From Rhizobium sp. 11515TR (lineage in GTDB: Bacteria; Pseudomonadota; Alphaproteobacteria; Rhizobiales; Rhizobiaceae), in NCBI RefSeq assembly GCF_002277895.1, contig NZ_CP022998.1, positions 2,213,501 to 2,277,500 of the forward strand: DNA of 64,000 nucleotides, given 5' to 3'. Every line of letters begins with the position of its first letter. Position 1 is the first letter of the stretch. The position numbers were made by a program, and so were the translations under genes. Under the pieces are notes generated by a model that saw only the letters and a list, made by a program, of their open reading frames with translations, was not told the origin of the DNA and ran no database searches. Shown piece after piece: positions 56,447 to 64,000 of the stretch.

Positions 56447-56751
56447 CGAATAGATGGACGGGAGCGGTCAAAAGAATGCGCACGCTTGCGGCGGGAGAGA
56501 GGGCCGACGCCTTCCGTATGTTCATTACGAAGGAATGTGGTTCCCCGCTGACGGTGCGGGAAGCGCGAAAGCAGCTTTTTCTCCTCACCGCAGGCGCCCT
56601 GGCGGGCCGGCCCCGCCTGATGGCGGTGGGCGACGACCAGGTGGTGCTGATGTCGCTGGCCGACCTCGAAGCCATACTTCTGGATCTCTCGTTTGCAAGG
56701 TTCGTCGAGAGCCTGAAGAGACTGCCCAGGAAGAAAGTGCAGAACCGGTAG
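56443..56751 (+). CDS. Small protein of the M41 operon
   Basis: A 102-residue basic protein whose ATG overlaps the stop of the protease gene. The C-terminal half (GRPRLMAVGDDQVVLMSLAD) recalls the strand-turn-strand-helix ending of Phd-type antitoxins, but the similarity is weak. Tight coupling suggests a direct partner or adaptor of the AAA+ protease. Confidence 0.6.
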   Translation: MTNRWTGAVKRMRTLAAGERADAFRMFITKECGSPLTVREARKQLFLLTAGALAGRPRLMAVGDDQVVLMSLADLEAILLDLSFARFVESLKRLPRKKVQNR

Positions 56752-56833
56752 CATGCGGCCAATAGTCGTGGCCGAGTTGTTGACCCCGCGCAGAGCAGCG
56801 GTCAGCATCTTATCGAGAACAGGGAGCGACAAG

Positions 56834-57241
56834 ATGGGAAGCCAGATTCAGGAGCATCGAAATCCGGCCGAGGTTCGGGCGCGTTTCGCAGCATTGAGCG
56901 CGATGTTCGACAGCCTCGCGAAGCGCCGTCGCGAAATCGTGTCCGAGATGCACGACGCCGGCGACGTCTCGACCCTTTCCCGAGAATCCCTCCTCGATAT
57001 GCTTTCGATTCTGGCCTTCGACCGGAATGCGACGCAGCGCATGCTCGTGAAGGAGTTCTACGGAGGCGGGGACGATCGGGCCGCGCGACTGGAGAAGGCC
57101 GTGGTCCCCCGCGAGTATGGCTGTGACTCGAGAGACATCCACGGCGCGATCGGCCCAGGCTGCGGTCTGATGAACGGCTTCTTGTCAGGACAGGAGGTCT
57201 GGCAGGGCGGCGTCGGTCTGGTATCCGGGAATCAGGCATAA
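56834..57241 (+). CDS. Hypothetical last gene of the M41 operon
   Basis: A 135-residue protein beginning MGSQIQEHRNPAEVRARFAA with AGGGAG seven bases upstream, which decides the start over an in-frame ATG at 56753. The first 80 residues are helical and charged; the rest is glycine-rich (IGPGCGLMNGFLSGQEVWQG). No family was recognised. The gene follows the previous stop by 82 bases and probably shares its transcript. Confidence 0.6.
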   Translation: MGSQIQEHRNPAEVRARFAALSAMFDSLAKRRREIVSEMHDAGDVSTLSRESLLDMLSILAFDRNATQRMLVKEFYGGGDDRAARLEKAVVPREYGCDSRDIHGAIGPGCGLMNGFLSGQEVWQGGVGLVSGNQA

Positions 57242-57324
57242 GGGCTTCAGTAGGGGGTGGCCGAAGGCTCCACGGCGTGATCCTCGAGATGGGCTCGCTA
57301 CCGTCAAGATCGAGCTACGTCGGA

Positions 57325-57365
57325 TGCACCAGATGATGGTGCGATCACACCAGATTTGGGTGCAG
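57325..57365 (+). promoter_or_regulatory. Tandem palindromic operator before the nucleotidyltransferase gene
   Basis: Two copies of an inverted repeat, TGCACCAGATGATGGTGCGA (57325-57344) and CACACCAGATTTGGGTGCAG (57346-57365), lie side by side and end one base before the start codon. No Shine-Dalgarno sequence is present between them and the ATG. The winged-helix protein encoded next probably binds them to control itself. Confidence 0.65.
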
Positions 57366-57366
57366 C

Positions 57367-57930
57367 ATGTCGACTATCGACTTCATGCTTTCACGTCGGC
57401 AGCAGCGGATGCTGGCGGCGCTGCTACTTCATCCCGACAGGCAGTACGGATCTAACGAACTGATTCGAATCGGCGGTCCTGGGTACGGAGCCGGCAGGAG
57501 AGTTCTCCAGCGGCTTGAAGAAGCCGGCATCGTCATGAAGTCGAGCCGCGGCAATCAAAGGCTCTACATCGCGAACTGCCGTCACCCGATCTTTCCGGAG
57601 CTGCGTTCGATCTGCGTTAAGACGTTCGGCGTCGCGGATGTGATCGCCAAGCAGCTTGCAGGCTTTGGTGAACGCATCAGCCTGGCGTTCCTGTTCGGCT
57701 CCGTTGCACAAGGGACGGACCGGGCAGACAGCGACATCGATCTGATGATCGTCGGGAGCATCGACGTCTTCGAATTGGGCGGCGCCATTCAGCGCATCCA
57801 GGAGCTCGTGGGCAGGACGGTCGACCTCAACCTGTATACGAACGATGAGTGGACGGCTCTTCGGAAGGATCGCGTGATCTCTGCGATACTGGCGCGCGAG
57901 AAGATCATGGTCATTGGACCGTCTGGCTGA
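57367..57930 (+). CDS. Winged-helix plus MNT-type nucleotidyltransferase
   Basis: A 187-residue two-domain protein. Residues 1-72 form a winged helix (NELIRIGGPGYGAGRRVLQRL). Residues 95-187 form a minimal nucleotidyltransferase with GSVAQGTDRADSDIDLMIVG (GS at 111-112, Asp123 and Asp125) and a third acidic residue in RTVDLNLYT. MNT proteins are antitoxins that AMPylate HEPN toxins in some systems. No HEPN partner is adjacent, although a HEPN-motif protein lies 4.7 kb downstream. Confidence 0.82.
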   Translation: MSTIDFMLSRRQQRMLAALLLHPDRQYGSNELIRIGGPGYGAGRRVLQRLEEAGIVMKSSRGNQRLYIANCRHPIFPELRSICVKTFGVADVIAKQLAGFGERISLAFLFGSVAQGTDRADSDIDLMIVGSIDVFELGGAIQRIQELVGRTVDLNLYTNDEWTALRKDRVISAILAREKIMVIGPSG

Positions 57931-58149
57931 GATAGAAAGCGCACGGCCGCCGTTTTCATGCCGCGGTAGTGAACAAACCTAAGTCGAGCGCTGGCTCTTG
58001 ACGGCACGAGGCGAGCGTGCGCTGCGCGGCGCGCCATGGTGCGGGTCGGTTCTGTCGACTACACCGTCGACGTTTCGGTCCAGCCCGGAGCAGACTGGAA
58101 GCACGATCTCTGGGCGGCGCTGTGCACAGCGCCGGTCTCCTGAGCGCCG
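57931..58149 (+). other. Gene-poor spacer with a short coding fragment
   Basis: A 35-codon frame at 58036-58143 (VGSVDYTVDVSVQPGADWKH inside) looks protein-like but is too short and lacks a ribosome binding site. It is probably debris from a larger gene. The spacer joins the DUF411 remnant on the other strand, and together they fill the 553 bases between the nucleotidyltransferase and ABC-3C genes. Confidence 0.3.
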
Positions 58150-58349
58150 TCAGCCTTTCCGGGGACGGACTTCCATGAACACGTAGGGCGCGCCGCCCTT
58201 CGAGGGGACCGCATGGACGTCGTAGGAGGCGTTCGGATCGTCGCCCATTCCCAGCGAGCCGAACGGCATGCCCTGCACGGCCAGCCCCTCGAGCGCGCCC
58301 GCTCCTGGAGCAGCCGTTCAACCGCTTCGATCGGAACATGACCCTCAGG
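58150..58349 (-). pseudogene. Frameshifted C-terminal remnant of a DUF411 metal-binding protein
   Basis: On the minus strand the fragment EGHVPIEAVERLLQERA, followed after a one-base shift by GLAVQGMPFGSLGMGDD, matches the HVP...IxRLL...GLAVPGMPxGSPGME core of DUF411 proteins, which occur with copper resistance genes. It ends with a proper TGA after VFMEVRPRKG. The N-terminal cysteine region is missing. It indicates that a metal-resistance cargo gene was once here. Confidence 0.6.
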
Positions 58350-58483
58350 AGACGAAAGGAATTCGATTCCCCGTAGGCCGTCCCGAAGTTTTGTCCGCGG
58401 TGTGCAAGCCGTCAGCGTCGACTACAACAGCCCACTCGACGCCGAACCGGGCGACGCTCATCGTCTCTGCACACGCGATCCCG

Positions 58484-60343
58484 CTAATCGGTTGGAAAGA
58501 GACCGTATCGTCCTTGGCCGACCACACGTGTAAACGTCTCGATCCTTGCGATCGGGCGAGCGGATGCCGGAGGATCCACATTTTCGAGCACGATGAACTG
58601 GGCGATACCCTTGAGACTCGCCAGATGGCTATAGAAATGATGGGCTATGCCTGCAGCCTTCAAGACTTCCTCGTCTTCCGACAGGGAACCATGCCTACTC
58701 GTCATGGGCTCGCGGTAGGTGAGCAGCGGCGTGTCGAGAACCAGCAAGCCGGGATGCGGTAGTTGATTTCGGTGGCAGAAGATGAGCAGCGCGACGTTGA
58801 AAGCCGAATGTAGAAGCGCCCTGACGCCCTTACCATGAGCCGAGCGAGCTTTGCCTCCGATGGCAATGTCGAGCATCTCGCGATCGAACTGGGTCCTTTC
58901 CGCACCGGGAAATTTCCAAGCCTTGAGTACTTCGACGACGATCTCCCCGAAAGCGTATGTTGTGGTCGCATCGGGACCGACGACGGGCTTTCCTCCCTCG
59001 CGCTTGGTCGGCTGGCGTTTGATTTCGTCGCGACGCGCGACCAGCTTCTCACGACGAGATTGAAGCTCAATGATCTTTTCCAGCGACGCCCTTTGAGACC
59101 AGAGCTCCTCGTACGAGCGCCTCGCGTCTGCCTCAAGAGGACGCAGGCGGCTGATCTCGGTCTCGACGGCGCCTAGTGAAGTTCCGATCGCGTTCAGGCG
59201 ACCGGCGTGACCGGATGCATCCGCTGTAAGCAGCGTCAGCGTCTGGCCCAGTTCGCGCCTCTCGATCTCGATCTTTCTCGCCTCGGCAGCGGCCGCCTTG
59301 TAGGCGGATTCAATCTCTAGCGCCTCGTGTTCGTGTCGATGCGATTCCGGCGTTGCGCCGCACACCGGGCACTCCATGCCCGCCATGGCGACGAGCATGT
59401 ACCCACCTTCTTCGAGTGACTGCAGCCGGTCCAGATCGGAACGGTAGACGTCGTCAAGACGGCTGAAACGCGCGATCGTGACCCCAAGTTCCTGGAGACG
59501 GCTTTCGTATTCGCCTCGTCTGTCCATCAAAGCGCGACGTTCACTGACGGCCGCATCGAGCTGTCGCTGATACTCCCTCAATCCTTCGAACACGTTTTCG
59601 ATTGTTGTGGAGAGCCGGGAGAACTGTTCTTCGGCATCGCTTCGCGATACAGCCTTCTCTCCAAGCTCCGCATCGATCTGCTGGATCATCTCCTCGACGA
59701 TCTCCAGCTTGGCAGCCTTGGCGACCCGGCGTTCCGACGGCTTCTGCACTTCGAGCATGTCGGAATCGTCGGTTCCCGTCAGTAGAAGCCGAAAAAGGTT
59801 GCTTTCGAGCGTGCGTTCGGTTCGGGCACCCGTGTAGAGCACCGGGCTCCGCTCCGAGATGATCTGTTCCTCAGAAACGACGATGTAGGGAGCGATCAGC
59901 CGAAGATGCAGATTGTCCTTCTTTCCGTTGCCATCCCGCACAATGACGCGACCGTCGAGGCCGATCGCGTCGAGGAGCAGATGCGAGACCGTGTCCGTGC
60001 GTCCGAAGGCCGCCTTGTCGTCTAGCACCAGTCCTCCAGCCTGCTCGTCATCCAAAACAAGCCCGTCATGAAGGCTGAACGGCCCCCCGCGCGTGCTTCT
60101 GAACAGCGTCACGTCCCTGCCGCCAAGACGAACACCAAGCCATGCTCCGGTATAGCGGGAAATTTCTCCGATGTCCGGGAGACTGGAGGAGGCGGACAGC
60201 ATGAACAGGATAATCTTGGCAGTCAACGACTTGCCCGTGTCCGAAGCGCCGTAGACAATATTCAGGCCTTCGTCGAACTCCAGGATCATCGGCTCGACGC
60301 TTGGACCCGAAAACCTCAGGAATTTAAGTTGGATCCCCGTCAT
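58484..60343 (-). CDS. ABC-3C system ATPase (Rad50-like, DUF3732 type)
   Basis: A 619-residue SMC/Rad50-like ATPase. Walker A is YGASDTGKS (31-39). Two coiled-coil arms (about 205-320 and 335-440) flank a zinc-hook-like MECPVCGA (Cys325 and Cys328). The Walker B region is GLLVLDTPLL in the C-terminal lobe. It is the third gene of the operon and starts with an ATGA overlap. In ABC-3C systems the ATPase is thought to sense invading nucleic acid and license the effector. Confidence 0.85.
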   Translation of the reverse strand: MTGIQLKFLRFSGPSVEPMILEFDEGLNIVYGASDTGKSLTAKIILFMLSASSSLPDIGEISRYTGAWLGVRLGGRDVTLFRSTRGGPFSLHDGLVLDDEQAGGLVLDDKAAFGRTDTVSHLLLDAIGLDGRVIVRDGNGKKDNLHLRLIAPYIVVSEEQIISERSPVLYTGARTERTLESNLFRLLLTGTDDSDMLEVQKPSERRVAKAAKLEIVEEMIQQIDAELGEKAVSRSDAEEQFSRLSTTIENVFEGLREYQRQLDAAVSERRALMDRRGEYESRLQELGVTIARFSRLDDVYRSDLDRLQSLEEGGYMLVAMAGMECPVCGATPESHRHEHEALEIESAYKAAAAEARKIEIERRELGQTLTLLTADASGHAGRLNAIGTSLGAVETEISRLRPLEADARRSYEELWSQRASLEKIIELQSRREKLVARRDEIKRQPTKREGGKPVVGPDATTTYAFGEIVVEVLKAWKFPGAERTQFDREMLDIAIGGKARSAHGKGVRALLHSAFNVALLIFCHRNQLPHPGLLVLDTPLLTYREPMTSRHGSLSEDEEVLKAAGIAHHFYSHLASLKGIAQFIVLENVDPPASARPIARIETFTRVVGQGRYGLFPTD

Positions 60344-60873
60344 GTCGGCAACCCTGTCGAGGGACCACGATCGTCGTTCTGAAACTCCGCCGTCCATCTG
60401 CCGATACGGTCCTCGACGAGGAATTTGATATCGTCGACGTCCATGTCTCGGAAGCGGGCCGCAAGCCAGGCGGCCCGCTCTTTCAAGGCGACCGAATAAG
60501 TCGACTGCAGGCATTCCAGAAAGCTCGGCGCTTCCTCGCTCGAACCGAAGAGAAGTCCTTCGTCGGTGTCGTATGCTTCGACGAGATGGACCCGCTGCAT
60601 CGCCCGAAGGCTTCTTTCGATCAACGGGCGGCGGACGAGCAGCTCTCCAACACGGTTTGGAAGGTCGGGATGCAGGCTCGATGGTGCTTCATATCCCGGC
60701 CGCGCGCGCGGCGTCGACAGATCCCCCGTGTGGACCACCAGGTGGTCGAACCAGGTCATCTCGATCAAACCCCATCTGCGCGGGTAGAATGCGTTGAGCA
60801 GCGTCACCGCTCTGATGCCCGTTTCCAAAGTGCTGTTGAACGGACTCTGCGACACCGTTGGCGACTCCCTCAT
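60340..60873 (-). CDS. ABC-3C system middle component
   Basis: A 177-residue helical protein. The start at 60873 overlaps the upstream stop (ATGA) and is preferred over more distal methionines. The opening FNSTLETGIRAVTLLNAFYP and LIEMTWFDHLVVHTGDL are typical for the middle component that links effector and ATPase. It has no catalytic motif. Its own stop overlaps the ATPase start. Confidence 0.82.
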   Translation of the reverse strand: MRESPTVSQSPFNSTLETGIRAVTLLNAFYPRRWGLIEMTWFDHLVVHTGDLSTPRARPGYEAPSSLHPDLPNRVGELLVRRPLIERSLRAMQRVHLVEAYDTDEGLLFGSSEEAPSFLECLQSTYSVALKERAAWLAARFRDMDVDDIKFLVEDRIGRWTAEFQNDDRGPSTGLPT

Positions 60874-61868
60874 GCCCATTTCAAGGTTCCCTCGTTGGCA
60901 AGACGATGGCAAGTGCCCTGCTTCACCTTGGAACCCGCATGCATTCCGAGAATGCCCGGTGGCCGAAGCAGCGCAGCCTGCCGCATGACGCCGTTCAGCT
61001 TCGCGAGGCGGTCACCTTCCGTGTCGCGATGGACGTCGACAACCCCATGGTAGATGTCGTCCTTGAATGCAGGCACGTAGTCGTCGGGGGTTGAGTCCCT
61101 GTAGAATTTCTCGAACTCCACCGCGTCGAAGAACCGGACGCGTTGATCACGGAAGTGCTCTCCGAAGTCCGCATCAGCGAGCGCAGCAGCAGGAGATTCG
61201 AAAGTCCGGCCGGTTCTTTCCTCATAGACCTTCAGGAGCTGGCCAAGATAGGGCGACTCCTCGGTCTGGAAATCGATGGGCACCGTACCGGCCGGCGCCT
61301 TGCCCGGATCGGCCCCGAACCAGCTCACGAGAACCGGCATGCAGGACGGCTCCTTCACGAGCTTGGAAGCGGTGAGGCAAAAGATGTTTCTGAAGTCGAA
61401 TTCCATCACCTTGCTGCGAATCTCGTCGCTCAGCGGGATCGTCTTGTTTTCGACCAGCTCGTTGGAAATCTGACTGTCCCACTGATCCAGCAGCGCGCGC
61501 CGAAATCTTTCGGGGTGGGTCGAAAGTTCCTGCAGGGACCGCCCGACGCCGCGCGGAGCAACGAACGTGTAGTTCCGCGGTAGCGAATAGTGTCCCTCCG
61601 CCGAATGCATGAAGATCTTGCCAAGCTCCACCAACGCGGACCCGAGCGCGAGATTGATCTTCAGCCGCTTGCATTGGAAGTTGTCCCAAGTTCCCTCATG
61701 ACGATCCTTGGTCACGTATCCGACGACGTCGCGCCCACGGTCCCCGGCGCCGCCCCAGTCGTCCCACTCGACGTATTCCTTCCTGCGGATCGACAGCCAA
61801 TCAGCCACGAAACGTTCGAGATCGTCCGGATGCATCGCCTTAAGTTGAGCAGCGTAGTCGGGGCGCAT
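60870..61868 (-). CDS. ABC-3C system effector with restriction-endonuclease-like domain
   Basis: A 332-residue protein. The start at 61868 has GGGAG seven bases upstream, although the frame stays open to 61991. The N-terminal domain shows GGAGDRGRDVVGYV (Asp47) and NFQCKRL (Gln65 and Lys67), the D...QxK core of Mrr/PD-(D/E)xK nucleases. The C-terminal half (about 190-332) is the conserved ABC-3C domain. It would be the DNA-cleaving effector of an anti-phage system. Confidence 0.82.
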   Translation of the reverse strand: MRPDYAAQLKAMHPDDLERFVADWLSIRRKEYVEWDDWGGAGDRGRDVVGYVTKDRHEGTWDNFQCKRLKINLALGSALVELGKIFMHSAEGHYSLPRNYTFVAPRGVGRSLQELSTHPERFRRALLDQWDSQISNELVENKTIPLSDEIRSKVMEFDFRNIFCLTASKLVKEPSCMPVLVSWFGADPGKAPAGTVPIDFQTEESPYLGQLLKVYEERTGRTFESPAAALADADFGEHFRDQRVRFFDAVEFEKFYRDSTPDDYVPAFKDDIYHGVVDVHRDTEGDRLAKLNGVMRQAALLRPPGILGMHAGSKVKQGTCHRLANEGTLKWA

Positions 61869-61948
61869 GTTGTGTCTCCCGAGCGCGGAGACGCGCCAGC
61901 AAAAATGGTATCCTACGTAGTTCGCAAGTGCCTCGATTCTTGTCAAGG

Positions 61949-61988
61949 TTGTCTGCGTTCGCTCGGGCGCGTCCATGATCGCAGACAA
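61949..61988. promoter_or_regulatory. Inverted repeat upstream of the ABC-3C operon
   Basis: TTGTCTGCG (61949-61957) and its exact complement CGCAGACAA (61980-61988) lie about 80-120 bases before the effector start. A minus-strand TTGACA overlaps nearby (around 61940). It may be an operator or the promoter region of the operon. Confidence 0.4.
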
Positions 61989-62046
61989 CATCCGGGACGT
62001 CGTGCTTCAGGCGGCAGAAGAATCCGGATCTGCATCGTTGGCCCGC

Positions 62047-62538
62047 GTCGACAACCGCAACAAAGCTAACTGACCTGTCGCAATCGCGGCGGATCCTTTG
62101 GTATTGTTGTGGAGAGAGACGATGAATCCTTGCGGGAAAGGGAGCCGCTCGGCTTCCAAAGGCGCTCATCAGGAATTCGCGCGATTTCGTCCGTATGGAC
62201 GATAAGGTGCTCGAATCAATCGCTCTTCAGAAACCAGCTTGCTCGTGATCTAGGCTGTTTGCTCGACGTCGACGACGACGTCGTCGCTTGGTGCTGCCGG
62301 CCATATGGCATGGACGACGTCCTGACATCGATCGGCTGGCAAGGGCCGCCATCGGATTTCATGGCGACCTATGCTCGCCGAACAGCATGGACGGGCGAAA
62401 GAGCTCGTACGAAAGAACGAGGAGTTCATCTGCGAATTGGCGTTCATCCTCAACCGCGAGGGTCGCGTCGATGGTGATCGGGCCGGGTGCGGTCGCAGGT
62501 GCGAAAGAACGTCCGTCGAATGTCGAAGACGCCGCTGA
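62047..62538 (+). pseudogene. Internally deleted copy of the AAA+/M41 operon
   Basis: The stretch repeats the upstream region and first gene of the M41 operon (LARDLGCLLDVDDDVVAW against ISRDVGCLLDVDEDVVAW), then at about 62375 jumps to the last 50 codons of the protease (NEEFICELAFILNREGRVDG against NAYFICELAAILNSKGSVSG). About 2.1 kb is missing. Small indels break the frame before the junction. Divergence of both parts shows it is an old paralogue, not a recent copy. Confidence 0.75.
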
Positions 62539-62621
62539 ATCCTTTGATCGGCATTTTTCTTGATTACACTCTTTTTACGTGAGCTGTGCATTAGTCGCCG
62601 GACGCAAAAGGTCCCGGTGTC

Positions 62622-63992
62622 ATGATCTCCAGAATTTCCCAGAACGATCTTTCCCATCTTCCATCTCTACTTCTCCTGGTGGAGGGTTCGACCATCCACG
62701 AGCATATGAGGGAAGCTCTGGTGTGCTATCAGGCGGGCGCCTACAAGGCCTGCATCGTCATGGCTGCAAATGCTCTGTTCGAATACCTCCGTCTTAAAAC
62801 ACAGGAACTGGGAACGACGAATGAGACTGCGGCTCAGATAGCCAGTGCGATAAACGAACTCCTGACGGAGCAGAAGGCATTCGAAAGGACGCTGGTGGAC
62901 CGCCTTCTGAAAGCGGGGATTCTTGATCTTGGAAAGATTCGATCGCTGAATGGCATCATCGACATGCGAAACAAAGCTGCCCATCCATCGGGGAACAAGC
63001 TGGACGCAGACGCCGCGAATTACGTTTTCTCGACCGCGGTAAAAGAGTTCCTGTCGCGTCCGCATTTGTTGGCGCGGACTGGGATGACTGATCTGAAGAT
63101 CCGACTTGGTCACGCGGGGTTCTTCGTCGATACGGATGACCATTCATTGGCCGACATGGTCAATCTGGAGCTGGAGACGCTAGACGACGGCGCTGCTCAG
63201 CTCTTCATGAGAGAGCTATCCATGGAATATGGGACAGCGGAACCGGTTCTTCGTGACAACATCAGGCTTTTCCTTCGTGGATACCTGTCGATGGCAGACG
63301 AGAAGCGTCAGGTCGGACTTGCCAGGATGCTGTTCAGGTTCGCTTCGGATGTCGAGGCCTACGCCGGGCTTCTCCACGAGATCTTCGTGCTTGCGCCGCA
63401 CACGCACCGGTCCTTGGACGGCGGAACTCGCAGGCGTCTCGACGCGGCCCTGGCCCATAGCTGCAGGAAACTTAAAGGTCGGGTTGTGCCTGGGGACCAG
63501 ACACATCCCTTGGAATTATTCGACCTTCTAATGAACGTGTTTGATGAAGAGACGCTTGAGAGCGAATTCAAGCAGACGGTCGCGGAGATTGTCGATCTAT
63601 ATTGCGACGAAGCACCGCTGACCTCGGGCCTCAAAAAGGGCGATGCGATTAGAGAGAAAATCCTCGCCGCGATTACAGACGTTGCATTCCGTAGTGACGT
63701 CGTCCGGCTCTGGCGGTTCACGACGATGATAGTCGCCGAAGAATACTTGATCGCCAGCGAGCTGTCGGGGCAGGAGGCGCTAGAACTCCTTTGCGCCATC
63801 CATCAACTACCGGCGCCGACTGCCGACGACGGTGGCGCAGCGTTTCTTCGAGAGGACGGTATCGCCGCCAAGTTGTTTGATGCCTTGCCCTTCCTAAAGG
63901 AAACGGCCGCTGCGGTCGTCAAGGTTCAGGATGATGAAGCCATGCGGACGCTTTCCCGGCATGGCCTCGATCCTGAATTGTTCGCGGCCTAG
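62622..63992 (+). CDS. HEPN-motif protein of unknown function
   Basis: A 456-residue protein. The N-terminal 150 residues are all-helical with ACIVMAANALFEYLRLK and DMRNKAAHPSG, giving an R-x4-H motif (Arg116, His121) like HEPN ribonucleases and DUF4145 proteins. The remaining 300 residues are helical repeats with no motif recognised. It stands alone after the decayed M41 copy. In this setting a defence RNase or sensor is plausible; catalysis is unproven. Confidence 0.68.
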   Translation: MISRISQNDLSHLPSLLLLVEGSTIHEHMREALVCYQAGAYKACIVMAANALFEYLRLKTQELGTTNETAAQIASAINELLTEQKAFERTLVDRLLKAGILDLGKIRSLNGIIDMRNKAAHPSGNKLDADAANYVFSTAVKEFLSRPHLLARTGMTDLKIRLGHAGFFVDTDDHSLADMVNLELETLDDGAAQLFMRELSMEYGTAEPVLRDNIRLFLRGYLSMADEKRQVGLARMLFRFASDVEAYAGLLHEIFVLAPHTHRSLDGGTRRRLDAALAHSCRKLKGRVVPGDQTHPLELFDLLMNVFDEETLESEFKQTVAEIVDLYCDEAPLTSGLKKGDAIREKILAAITDVAFRSDVVRLWRFTTMIVAEEYLIASELSGQEALELLCAIHQLPAPTADDGGAAFLREDGIAAKLFDALPFLKETAAAVVKVQDDEAMRTLSRHGLDPELFAA

Positions 63993-64000
63993 GCTCAGCA

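Noticed and set aside
43197..64000. CRISPR-associated transposon
   Set aside because: TniQ, TnsB and TnsC are present, but no repeat-spacer array, Cas12k or Cascade gene was seen anywhere in the window.

Overview
The window reads as a chromosomal segment of an alphaproteobacterium of the Rhizobiaceae, probably Rhizobium or a close relative. This rests on the S10-spc-alpha ribosomal gene order without rpmJ, on family-level resemblance of many small proteins (DUF1883, DUF2809, DUF1311) to rhizobial ones, on the mosaic palindromic intergenic repeat at 24.4-24.6 kb, and on the GC-rich codon use. The species cannot be settled from the sequence alone.

Region 1 (1-15 kb) is the translation superoperon: the 3' end of tuf, then rpsJ-rplC-rplD-rplW-rplB-rpsS-rplV-rpsC-rplP-rpmC-rpsQ, then rplN-rplX-rplE-rpsN-rpsH-rplF-rplR-rpsE-rpmD-rplO, then secY-adk-rpsM-rpsK-rpoA-rplQ, all on the plus strand. 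Stem-loops with T tracts after rpsQ, rplO, rpsM and rplQ suggest internal segmentation.

Region 2 (15-43 kb) is ordinary chromosomal housekeeping and envelope biology. It holds a divergent DinB/TetR pair with a shared palindrome; a MarR-FUSC-DUF1656-HlyD efflux operon; the MsrPQ periplasmic methionine sulfoxide repair pair; ilvD; a mosaic repeat; a DegP-like protease overlapping rarA; a DapA-like aldolase; a PanE-like reductase; a BTAD-type regulator; and a four-gene membrane cluster with a MotB/OmpA-like last protein. It ends with an ABC-F ATPase, an alpha/beta hydrolase, an acyltransferase and an APH-like kinase.

Region 3 (about 43.2 kb to the end) is an accessory island. It opens with short direct repeats resembling TnsB binding sites (43199-43312). 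A minus-strand Tn7-like transposition operon follows: tnsA-tnsB-tnsC-tniQ plus two downstream accessory genes, one with nuclease-like motifs. The tnsA region is split into two frames and its predicted catalytic lysine is arginine. Beyond it lie a PIN toxin-like gene divergent from a Phd-like small gene, and a four-gene operon centred on a soluble FtsH-like AAA+/M41 peptidase. Then come a winged-helix nucleotidyltransferase behind two tandem palindromes, a frameshifted DUF411 remnant, a complete ABC-three-component (ABC-3C) conflict system, and a HEPN-motif protein.

A deleted copy of the M41 operon (62047-62538) lies just beyond the ABC-3C genes, so a 5 kb cassette is flanked by direct repeats. 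The right end of the island was not found in the window. The best candidates for an undescribed system are the soluble AAA+/M41 operon, with a probable C-tract frameshift in its first gene, and the two-gene nuclease module attached to tniQ.
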